Of a stretch of 18,748 bases of DNA, positions 12,242-18,748 are shown piece after piece; position 1 is the first letter of the stretch; every line of letters begins with the position of its first letter. The stretch comes from Proteobacteria bacterium UBA964 (GTDB lineage: Bacteria; Pseudomonadota; Gammaproteobacteria; Steroidobacterales; Steroidobacteraceae). Made by a program: the position numbers and the translations under genes. A model generated the notes under the pieces. That model saw only the letters and a list, made by a program, of their open reading frames with translations, searched no databases and was not told where the DNA came from. Location: assembly GCA_002292945.1 (NCBI GenBank), contig DBCG01000088.1, forward strand, positions 2,560-21,307. The letters are read 5' to 3'.

Positions 12242-14365
12242 ATGTGGAGAGGGGATAGCAAACGGTCCACGAGACCTTTTATGACAGCGAACAGGACGGT
12301 GGCGCTCGCCGTTGCCGTCACCATCGTTTCCGGCACAGCGATCGCCAACGATCTCGATGAAGTCGTGGTGACGGCCCGTAAGCGCACGGAAAGCCTCCAG
12401 GACGTCCCAGTGGCGGTGACCGCCATGAGCGCGGAGACCCTTCGTAAGCAGCAGTTCCAGAGCCTGAAGGATGCCAATTTCTCCGTTCCGAACCTCAGCG
12501 CTTTTAACAACCAGACAACGGTCGTCAGCGCTGCGACGTTCATCAGAGGCGTCGGCCAGGACGACTCGACACCGGTGCAGGAACAAGGCGTCGCCACCTA
12601 CATCGACGATGTGTACATGCCGCGGGCCCAAGGCGGACTGCTCGACCTGCTCGATTTCGAGCGCATCGAGGTACTTCGCGGTCCACAGGGCACACTTTAT
12701 GGCCGCAACTCCTCGGGCGGCGCGGTCAAGTATGTCACCCGCAAGCCCTCGCTCACCGACACCGCGGTCGTCGCCCAAGCGACCATCGGAAGCTTCGAAC
12801 GGCGCGACCTGGCCGCCAGCTTCTCGGCGCCGCTCGCCGAGGGCAAGCTCGCGGCCAAGGTCGACGTGGTCTCGCGCGACCGTGACGGGTACATCACGCA
12901 GCAGTCGACGGGCAGGGATCTGAGCCGGATCGATCGCGACACCGCGCGCCTCGCACTGAGGTGGCAGGCTTCGGACGTAGTGCTGGTCGACGTCGCCGTA
13001 GATGGCACGAGGGACCGCTCCGGGCTGCAGGGCGGTACGCCGATCGAACCGAGGGCGGGCGGCAAACTTCCGGGCGGCTACGCCCCCGTCTACGGCGACC
13101 TCTACAGCTCGGGCGCCGACGTGGAGGACCTCAACGAGTTCGACGGGTGGGGCGCCTCGGCGACGGTCGCCTGGGACAACGCCTTGGGTCAATTCAAGTC
13201 GGTGAGCTCGTACAGGACCTGGGATACCGTGTTCTGGTCGGACCTCGGCGGCCGACCGGCGAACCTAGACCTGTTCAGCGACATGGACGGCAAGACGTTC
13301 ACCCAGGAGTTCCAGCTCGCCTCCTCGGGCGACGGCAAGCTCGATTGGGTGGTCGGCGCCTTTTTGATGCAGGAGAAGCTGGATATCCTGAACCAGTTCC
13401 TGTTCCTGCACGACTATGTCCAGGACACGGACAGCATGGCGTTGTACGGTGAGCTCACCTATCCGCTCTCGGACCGGCTACGGCTGACCGTGGGCGGGCG
13501 CCTGACGGAGGACAAGAAGGAGATCAGCATGTTCGGCATCGGTCTCGGCGGCACCTTCCGCAAGGACGGCCTGAAGATCGACTTCAGCGATTTCACTCCG
13601 AAGGTCGCCCTCGACTTTTCGCTGTCGGATGACGCGCTGCTCTACGCCAGCGCGCAGGAAGGGTACAAGGCGGGGGCGTTCCAAGGCTTCCCGCAGCAGC
13701 TGACCGACCTCACCGTCGAGTACCTGCGCCCCGAGACCGTGCGGGCTTACGAGATCGGTGCGAAGACCAGTTGGCTGGACGGCGGCCTGACTCTCAACGG
13801 CGCGATCTTCCTGTCCGAGTACGACCGTAAGCAGCTCAATATCTTCAATCCGGCCACCCTGGGTTTCGTCTCGCGCACCACGAACGCGGAGATGTCCGGT
13901 CTCGAACTCGAGATGGCATGGCGACCTTCCGACAACCTCACGATCAACGGGTTCATCGCCACCTTCGACGGCAAGATCACCAAGTCGAACTCAGCGGATC
14001 CGTTGCTGCCGAAGAAAGGGACCAAGATCGCCTTCATGCCTGATGTCAGCGCAAAGCTCAGGTTCGACTACGCGGTCCCGCAGGCCAGCGGCGGAGAGTT
14101 CTTCATCGGCGGCAGCGTCCAGCATGTCGGAAAGATCTATTTCGCGGTGTACAACGATCCGCAGGTTGTGCAGGAACCCTATGAACTGATCGATGCGCGC
14201 ATCGGTTACCGCGCAGCCGACGAGCGTCTGGAGATCGCGCTCGGTGGCCGCAACCTGACCGACGAGGAGTATGCGTACACCGCCGCGGCGGTCGATGGCG
14301 GTACGCTCTGGATGGCCGAGCCGCGCACCTGGTCGCTCAGCTTCCGTTACCAGCTCGCCGACTGA
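12242..14365 (+). CDS. TonB-dependent outer-membrane receptor
   Basis: This 707-residue receptor has a signal peptide (residues 1-36, cleavage near AIA-ND), a TonB box (DEVVVTA, about 39-45), and a plug domain with FIRGVGQDDSTPV, YIDDVYMPRAQGGLLDL and IEVLRGPQGTLYG (142-154) then GRNSSGGAV. A 22-strand barrel follows, including the LSDRLRLTVGGRLTEDKK, SAQEGYKAGAF and ETVRAYEIGAKTSWLDG blocks. It ends SLSFRYQLAD, slightly longer than the usual terminal aromatic. The ATG has GGAGG 8 bp upstream. It heads the rightward operon and would give energy-dependent uptake of the pathway substrate. The sequence resembles the large sphingomonad/gammaproteobacterial group that imports organic compounds more than classical siderophore receptors, but the ligand is unknown. 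Confidence 0.93.
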   Translation: MWRGDSKRSTRPFMTANRTVALAVAVTIVSGTAIANDLDEVVVTARKRTESLQDVPVAVTAMSAETLRKQQFQSLKDANFSVPNLSAFNNQTTVVSAATFIRGVGQDDSTPVQEQGVATYIDDVYMPRAQGGLLDLLDFERIEVLRGPQGTLYGRNSSGGAVKYVTRKPSLTDTAVVAQATIGSFERRDLAASFSAPLAEGKLAAKVDVVSRDRDGYITQQSTGRDLSRIDRDTARLALRWQASDVVLVDVAVDGTRDRSGLQGGTPIEPRAGGKLPGGYAPVYGDLYSSGADVEDLNEFDGWGASATVAWDNALGQFKSVSSYRTWDTVFWSDLGGRPANLDLFSDMDGKTFTQEFQLASSGDGKLDWVVGAFLMQEKLDILNQFLFLHDYVQDTDSMALYGELTYPLSDRLRLTVGGRLTEDKKEISMFGIGLGGTFRKDGLKIDFSDFTPKVALDFSLSDDALLYASAQEGYKAGAFQGFPQQLTDLTVEYLRPETVRAYEIGAKTSWLDGGLTLNGAIFLSEYDRKQLNIFNPATLGFVSRTTNAEMSGLELEMAWRPSDNLTINGFIATFDGKITKSNSADPLLPKKGTKIAFMPDVSAKLRFDYAVPQASGGEFFIGGSVQHVGKIYFAVYNDPQVVQEPYELIDARIGYRAADERLEIALGGRNLTDEEYAYTAAAVDGGTLWMAEPRTWSLSFRYQLAD

Positions 14366-14368
14366 TCC

Positions 14369-15205
14369 GTGACACCCTTGGCGAAGCGGCATGTTGAGAA
14401 CGCGGTCGCCCACACGATCCCGGCCACCCCATGGAGGGTGGCCGGGTTACCCGCAGGCGCTGCGATACGGGTGCTCAGCGACGATCGCGTAACCGGGGCG
14501 CTGACCGGGGTGTTGAACCTGCCCCTGGGGTTCTCCTCGTCGGGCGCAGTACTCGCCTGCTCGGCTGACCTGCAGATGTTCGTGCTCGAGGGAGAGCTGC
14601 GGATCGGCGAAGCGCGCCTGACGGCAGGAGACTACTGCTTCCATCCCGCGGGCAGCGCCGCAGGCGATTGGGAGTGCAGGACGGCCGCGCGTGCGCTGCT
14701 GATCGTCGGCCCTCATCCAGAGTTCGTGGCGATCAGCCCGGGCGCGCCTGTCCGCAGCCACGATCCACACATGATCCCGGTGCTCGACTCTTGGGCCCTG
14801 CAGTGGGTCGATCCGTTGGCGGCATCGGACCCCTCAACGCCCTATCGAACCGGCGTCATGGTCAAGATGCTGCGCGAGGATCGCGAGACAGGGTCCACCA
14901 CACACCTTGCAGGCCTGATGCCCGGCTGGTTTATGCCGGGGCTCGAGGTCCATCCGGTCACCGAGGAGAACTACTGCCTGAGCGGTGACGTGCATATCGG
15001 AACCGTGGGCGACGGGCCAGGATACACGATGACCGAGGGCGTCTATCTCTGCCGTCCACCCGGCATCGCGCACGGTCCGATACTCTCCAAGAACGGCAAC
15101 GTGAACTTCTGCTACACGCATGGCCGTCTCGGCATCGACTACCGCGAGGACGCCCGCTCGGAAGCGCTGATCCGCGACCACTTCTGCGGATTTCCCTGGC
15201 GCTGA
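14369..15205 (+). CDS. Bicupin protein 3
   Basis: This 278-residue protein starts at GTG, 3 bp after the receptor stop. The N-terminal barrel is about 60-115 (DLQMFVLEGELRIGEARLTAGDYCFHPAG) and the C-terminal barrel about 175-250 (GLEVHPVTEENYCLSGDVHIG with RPPGIAHGPI). The metal-site candidates H195, E199 and H235 align with those of bicupins 1 and 2. The linker between barrels (VLDSWALQWVDP) matches ETWTIPWKDP of bicupin 1, confirming common descent. It is directly followed by the M24 gene (4-bp gap), the same pair as in the leftward operon. No clear Shine-Dalgarno precedes the GTG, so translation is probably coupled to the receptor gene. Confidence 0.78.
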   Translation: MTPLAKRHVENAVAHTIPATPWRVAGLPAGAAIRVLSDDRVTGALTGVLNLPLGFSSSGAVLACSADLQMFVLEGELRIGEARLTAGDYCFHPAGSAAGDWECRTAARALLIVGPHPEFVAISPGAPVRSHDPHMIPVLDSWALQWVDPLAASDPSTPYRTGVMVKMLREDRETGSTTHLAGLMPGWFMPGLEVHPVTEENYCLSGDVHIGTVGDGPGYTMTEGVYLCRPPGIAHGPILSKNGNVNFCYTHGRLGIDYREDARSEALIRDHFCGFPWR

Positions 15206-15209
15206 CGAT

Positions 15210-16412
15210 ATGCTGCTCAACGCCGCTCGCGCCCATGACGAGATGGCCCGTCAGCGCCTCGACCTGCTGCTCTGCGTGGCACCCAAGAACGTCTACTACA
15301 TCAGCGGCCATCATTCAGACTGGATGTTCGATGTGCGGTGGTCGGGAGCCGCCGCGCTGCCGGCACGGCATGACGTCCCCGCCTGCTTGTTCGTGCACGA
15401 TGTCGAACTGACCGCGCTCGCGGAGCGTCCGTCGTGGATGCCGCTGCTGCGGGTCTGGACCGCCACGGTCTGCGGCGAACCCGTCCCTCATTTCTCGATA
15501 AGCGAAAGCTGCATACCCGACGATCTCGACCGGCGCACGCTGGCGCTCATGGAACTCACGCAGGGTTCAGCGGCAGGCGACCTGTGCAGCGCCGTGCTCG
15601 CCTACCTGCGCGAATCGCTGCCGCCGGACGCCCGCGTGGGCTGTGACGACCCGGAATTCGCCGCGATGCTCCGCGAAGCCGTGCCGTCGCTGCAGATGGT
15701 CGACGCAAGACCCGCGCTCGCCGCCATCCGTGCGATCAAGACAGCCGACGAGATTCTGCTGATGCGCCAAGCAGCGGAGCGGAACCAACGGGCCGTTCTC
15801 GCGGCGGCGGCGGCGGCACGTCCTGGCATCACCTGGACCGAAGTACACCGGGCCTACATGCGCGAGGCGGTCGGACAGGACTGCCGACCGTTCTGCATGT
15901 ACGTCGGCGCCGGCCGTCGCAGCATGGGACTGCACGCCGACAACGACTACAGGATCTCCGCGGGCGACCAACTTTGCTTCGATGCGATGCTGACCTTCCA
16001 CAACTACTTCGGGGATGTTCAACGCACCTTCGTGCTCGGCGAACCATCACCTCCGCTGCGAAGGGCTTGGAAAGCGATCGGCGATGCGGCTGAGGCCTGC
16101 TATGCGAGTATGCGGCCGGGCATGGACACCGCCGACCTGCGTCAGTCGGCCATCGACCGTGTACGCAAGGCCGGCCTCGGTGGTTTCCGTCATGCGTTCG
16201 TCCACGGTTTGGGACTGGACCACATCGAGCACCCCACCGGGATGACTGGCTTCGCGCCGTTCAGACTTGAGGCTGGGATGGTCGTCAACATGGACCTCGA
16301 GTTCTGCGAGATCGGGTTCGGCGGTGTGTACTTCGAGGACACGGTGATCATCCGGGATGACGGACCCGAGCGTCTCTACACTCTGCCGCGCACCCTGATC
16401 GAGTTGTCCTAA
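15210..16412 (+). CDS. M24-family metallohydrolase (creatinase/aminopeptidase P fold) 2
   Basis: This 400-residue paralogue of the M24 protein at 5889-7094 starts MLLNAARAHDEMARQRLDLLL..KNVYYISG and ends ERLYTLPRTLIELS. The metal ligands are all present: D258 (GDQLCFDA), D269 (YFGDVQRT), H332 (VHGLGLDH), E364 (NMDLEF) and E376 (YFEDT). The conserved core is similar in the two copies, but the N-terminal domain differs (for example GHHSDW versus DFETDF near residue 33 and a Cys/His-rich stretch at 85-101), so the two enzymes may take different substrates or form a heteromer. Start context lacks a good Shine-Dalgarno and is probably coupled to bicupin 3. Confidence 0.85.
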   Translation: MLLNAARAHDEMARQRLDLLLCVAPKNVYYISGHHSDWMFDVRWSGAAALPARHDVPACLFVHDVELTALAERPSWMPLLRVWTATVCGEPVPHFSISESCIPDDLDRRTLALMELTQGSAAGDLCSAVLAYLRESLPPDARVGCDDPEFAAMLREAVPSLQMVDARPALAAIRAIKTADEILLMRQAAERNQRAVLAAAAAARPGITWTEVHRAYMREAVGQDCRPFCMYVGAGRRSMGLHADNDYRISAGDQLCFDAMLTFHNYFGDVQRTFVLGEPSPPLRRAWKAIGDAAEACYASMRPGMDTADLRQSAIDRVRKAGLGGFRHAFVHGLGLDHIEHPTGMTGFAPFRLEAGMVVNMDLEFCEIGFGGVYFEDTVIIRDDGPERLYTLPRTLIELS

Positions 16413-16448
16413 ACACCCCCCTGACCGCTAAAAACCCGGAGTACCGCG

Positions 16449-16724
16449 ATGTCCACGGATAGATTCCTCGGTGATCCCGTCCTCGATCGCATGATGAAGG
16501 TCGTCCTCGCCCTCTCGCAAGAGTTGTACGTGCTGCGGGACCGAATGGGGACCATCGAGCGGCTTTTAGATGAGAAGAAGGTGATCACCCGATCGGATAT
16601 CGACGACTACATGCCTGATCCGCAGACCCAGTCGCAGATCCTCGGGGAGCGTGACGCCTACATCGAACGTCTCTTCTCACCATTGTCGGACACGGGCGAC
16701 CCGGAGCGATCAGTCGATGATTGA
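16449..16724 (+). CDS. Small orphan helical protein (91 aa)
   Basis: This 91-residue acidic protein has no family I recognise. Residues about 12-45 (LDRMMKVVLALSQELYVLRD..) form a long amphipathic helix with heptad-like leucines, likely a coiled coil or oligomer interface; then VITRSDIDDYMPDP and a second helix (RDAYIERLF). There is no signal peptide, membrane helix or cysteine. GGAG stands 7 bp before the ATG. It occupies the position between M24 and MFS genes that a CMD-like protein holds in the leftward operon, and its stop overlaps the MFS start by 8 bp. A subunit of an enzyme complex, perhaps with the M24 protein, is a guess from position only. Confidence 0.7.
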   Translation: MSTDRFLGDPVLDRMMKVVLALSQELYVLRDRMGTIERLLDEKKVITRSDIDDYMPDPQTQSQILGERDAYIERLFSPLSDTGDPERSVDD

Positions 16725-18036
16725 AGACACCCGTCGGCTGATGTCGGCGATGCGGGGCTACCCCGCGCGCGTCTTTCTGGTATGCCTGACAGGCTGGATC
16801 CTGACGAACATGGACCAGTCGTTCTTCGGCTATGCGGTCCCCTCGATCATGCGGGAGTTCGACATCGGACTGCCGATCATCGGCAACATCCTGTCGGCCG
16901 CCTTCATCCTCGCGACGGTGTCCGTGGTCGTCATCGGCGTGCTCGCCGATCGCTACGGTCGGCGTGTGATGTTCGTCGCCTGCCTCGCTCTCTCGGCACT
17001 TTTCGTCGGCTTGCAAGGCTTCGTGACATCACTATGGCTGCTCGCACTGCTGCGATGCCTATCGTTCGCCCTGAGCACGGGGCTCGTCCCGATCACCAAT
17101 GCGTTCGTGATCGAGGCAGCCCCCGACCGCTACCGCGGTGTCATCTCGGGCCTTCTGCAATGCGGCTATCCCCTAGGCTGGTTCCTCGCATCGCTGTTGG
17201 CCACACCTCTGATGACCGAGCACGGCTGGCGGTACATGTTCTTGCCCGCCTTCGCGGTCATACCGATCGCGCTGCTGCTGGGCAGACTGCTGCCGGAGAG
17301 CCGCCGGTTCGAAGCCGGACGCAAGACCGACGAAACGGCTGCTGGTGCGCACAGTGCGGATTCCCACGAGAAGGCGGGCGTATCCGCGGCGTCGCGAGGC
17401 GGCAGCAGCTTCGCTTTGCTGCTCGGCCCGGAGTACCGGTACCGCGTCTTGTTCGGATGGCTCGCATTCTTCCTGTTCGGCGGCGCCTACGCAGGCACGG
17501 CGTTCTATTTCCCTACTTTCTACCAGACCGTGCGCGGATACTCGGCCGAGGATGCGACCTTCGTCGTCGGACTCGCGTACGGCATCGGCATCCTCGGCTA
17601 TATCGGGGCGTCGTTGGTGGGCGAGTTCCTCACCACGCGCCGCAATACGATCGTAATCTGGCTGTGGACGGGCGCGCTAGGAGTCGCCGGCGTGATATGG
17701 AACGAACAGGGATTCTGGGGCAACGTGGCATGGTTCTCGGTGACGGCCATGTTCTTCTACGGAACGGCCGCGGTACTGACGACCTATATCGCCGAGATCT
17801 TCCCCACCCGGATTCGTGCCACAGCGGTCGCCGTGGTCGCCGGCTCGGGAATCAATCTCGGTTTCGCGATTTTCCCCGTGCTGGTCGCGGGGCTGATAGA
17901 AAGCCACGGATGGAACGTCGCATTCACCCTCGCCGTCATCCCGTCGCTCGTGCTTGCTGGAGCGATCACGTTAGTCATGCCCAATCTAGCCTCGACCGCG
18001 GCACTCGAGGACGTGGAGAGTGCACCGCGCGTATGA
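16717..18036 (+). CDS. MFS transporter (rightward operon)
   Basis: From the ATG at 16717 the protein is 439 residues with about 12 membrane helices. Helix 1 carries NMDQSFFGYAVP (D33), loop 2-3 has GVLADRYGRRV, and PESRRF lies at 193-198, in the same places as in the MFS protein at 4216-5472. A hydrophilic central loop (about 200-230) is longer here. I chose this start because it overlaps the small orphan gene by 8 bp and begins just before the first helix; a longer frame from 16651 only adds shadow sequence. It is the last gene of the rightward operon. Keeping two related carriers suggests related substrates or an import/export pair. Confidence 0.88.
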   Translation: MIEDTRRLMSAMRGYPARVFLVCLTGWILTNMDQSFFGYAVPSIMREFDIGLPIIGNILSAAFILATVSVVVIGVLADRYGRRVMFVACLALSALFVGLQGFVTSLWLLALLRCLSFALSTGLVPITNAFVIEAAPDRYRGVISGLLQCGYPLGWFLASLLATPLMTEHGWRYMFLPAFAVIPIALLLGRLLPESRRFEAGRKTDETAAGAHSADSHEKAGVSAASRGGSSFALLLGPEYRYRVLFGWLAFFLFGGAYAGTAFYFPTFYQTVRGYSAEDATFVVGLAYGIGILGYIGASLVGEFLTTRRNTIVIWLWTGALGVAGVIWNEQGFWGNVAWFSVTAMFFYGTAAVLTTYIAEIFPTRIRATAVAVVAGSGINLGFAIFPVLVAGLIESHGWNVAFTLAVIPSLVLAGAITLVMPNLASTAALEDVESAPRV

Positions 18037-18359
18037 GTCATCGGGGTTCGCCGACTCCGCCCGACACAATGTCACCGAACGCAGCAGCCGACTTCGGCCC
18101 CCCTTGATGAAGATCCCGATGTTGCGCCCAGTCTGGTTCCAATCGTGCGTGTTGGCAGGTATGCAAGACCACGCAATGAAGGTCTTAGGCGGCACCTGCG
18201 TGGTCTGCTCGCCCTAGGCCCGTCAACTGAACATCCCGTTGCCCTCAAGGTCGACCACGACTGGCGCGCCGAATCGCTGGGCCATGTCGCTTGGTTCTGC
18301 TTGATCACCCGCCGAAAGACGGTGAGATCGATGGTCGTGATGTCGCTCCGAGCAGAGGT
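18037..18359 (-). other. Decayed coding fragments, function unrecognised
   Basis: No intact gene is visible after the rightward operon. On the minus strand, protein-like pieces lie in different frames: about 18355-18290 reads DITTIDLTVFRRVIKQNQ, and 18288-18223 reads MAQRFGAPVVVDLEGNGMFS then stop; about 18215-18100 reads PPKTFIAWSCIPANTHDWNQ. They look like remains of one or more leftward genes broken by frameshifts, but I cannot name a family. Confidence 0.3.
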
Positions 18360-18665
18360 TCAGTGTCGCTGAGAAAAGGCCTTCGCCCGCGCCGCGAGAC
18401 CGGGCTCCACATCGCGCAGCCCGTCCCAACGGAAGCGCAGTTGCGTCGTCTCGCAATCCGCCTCACGCAGCACCACGGGCGGCACGATCGGATGATCGAT
18501 GGCTACTGAAGAGATAGAGCGAGCGCAGATGCGTCGCGATGTAGTCGCGGATATCCGCATAGACCATACCCGTGATGACCATCCGATGCTCCGGCCGACG
18601 GGGAGCACCGGAACTTGACGATATGCGGTCACACGAAGTTCCTGCGCTTCCGCAAAAAGCCTCAC
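18360..18665 (-). pseudogene. Probable frameshifted minus-strand gene, unrecognised family
   Basis: The 101-codon frame from 18665 ends convincingly (IDHPIVPPVVLREADCETTQ, then a charged tail to AKAFSQRH and a stop at 18360), but its first half is low-quality sequence. Over about 18630-18510 the neighbouring frame instead reads RRPEHRMVITGMVYADIRDY and then IATHLRSLYLFSS, which looks like real protein. A single shift near 18510-18515 joins the two into one protein of about 90 or more residues. I do not recognise the family, and sequencing error cannot be excluded. Confidence 0.4.
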
Positions 18666-18704
18666 AGACAGAAATAAGTCCTCGACACCGGCGCCGTGAG
18701 GCCC

Positions 18705-18748
18705 TCAGCCCCCCGCCACCCGCGCCATCAACGCCCGGATCGCGGTGT
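18705..18748 (-). CDS. C-terminal codons of a minus-strand gene, partial
   Basis: The last 13 codons of a leftward frame (TAIRALMARVAGG) end at a TGA at 18705-18707. The composition is helix-like and GC3-rich, as in real genes here. Too little is present for a functional call. Confidence 0.35.
   Translation of the reverse strand, partial: TAIRALMARVAGG

Noticed and set aside
12017..13192. 391-codon minus-strand open frame
   Set aside because: Antisense to the TonB-dependent receptor plug domain, with low-complexity composition.
16782..18107. 441-codon plus-strand frame inside the MFS gene
   Set aside because: Arg-rich alternative frame of a gene with clear MFS motifs and membrane helices.
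2583..18748. Second tRNA-Arg 3' end as an island attachment site
   Set aside because: I looked for the tRNA 3' sequence further on and saw only short GC-rich coincidences; an att site may lie outside the window.
1..18748. CRISPR array, insertion sequence or integrase
   Set aside because: No regularly spaced repeats, transposase or recombinase motifs were seen on either strand.

Overview
The window looks like a chromosomal segment of a high-GC gammaproteobacterium. The left end has a cytochrome c4-type C-terminus directly followed by dsbA, then corA and a tRNA-Arg(CCG), an arrangement reminiscent of Xanthomonadales/Nevskiales-type genomes. The lineage call is inference from gene order and codon bias only.

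Left part (1-2599), core genes plus a small insertion: partial cytochrome c, dsbA, corA, then a convergent brnT-brnA toxin-antitoxin pair whose toxin has apparently lost an internal block, and tRNA-Arg(CCG). A 26-bp imperfect direct repeat brackets the toxin-antitoxin module. Middle-left (2600-3497): a decayed HNH endonuclease (DUF1524/GmrSD-like) on the minus strand and about 330 bp with no gene. The tRNA with decayed foreign DNA behind it suggests the edge of an acquired region.

Main part (3498-18036), an accessory metabolic locus: a TetR-type regulator, then two divergent operons fired from a 250-bp intergenic region (11992-12241). The leftward operon has nine tightly packed genes: methyltransferase, CMD-like protein, bicupin, acetoacetate-decarboxylase-like protein, alpha/beta-hydrolase-like protein, bicupin, M24 metallohydrolase, CMD-like protein, MFS transporter. 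The rightward operon has five: TonB-dependent receptor, bicupin, M24 metallohydrolase, a 91-aa orphan protein, MFS transporter. The distal ends are duplicated: bicupin, then M24 enzyme, then a small protein, then MFS transporter occurs in the same order in both operons. In total there are three bicupin, two M24, two CMD-like and two MFS paralogues.

The simplest reading is an uptake-and-catabolism locus. An organic compound is captured at the outer membrane by the TonB-dependent receptor, moved across the inner membrane by MFS carriers, and processed by M24 hydrolase/lyase-type enzymes, Fe-type cupins, a decarboxylase/aldolase-fold enzyme and CMD-like proteins, with a TetR sensor nearby. The substrate cannot be read from sequence and I do not recognise this gene combination as a named pathway. 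The right end (18037-18748) holds decayed minus-strand coding fragments and the last codons of another minus-strand gene.
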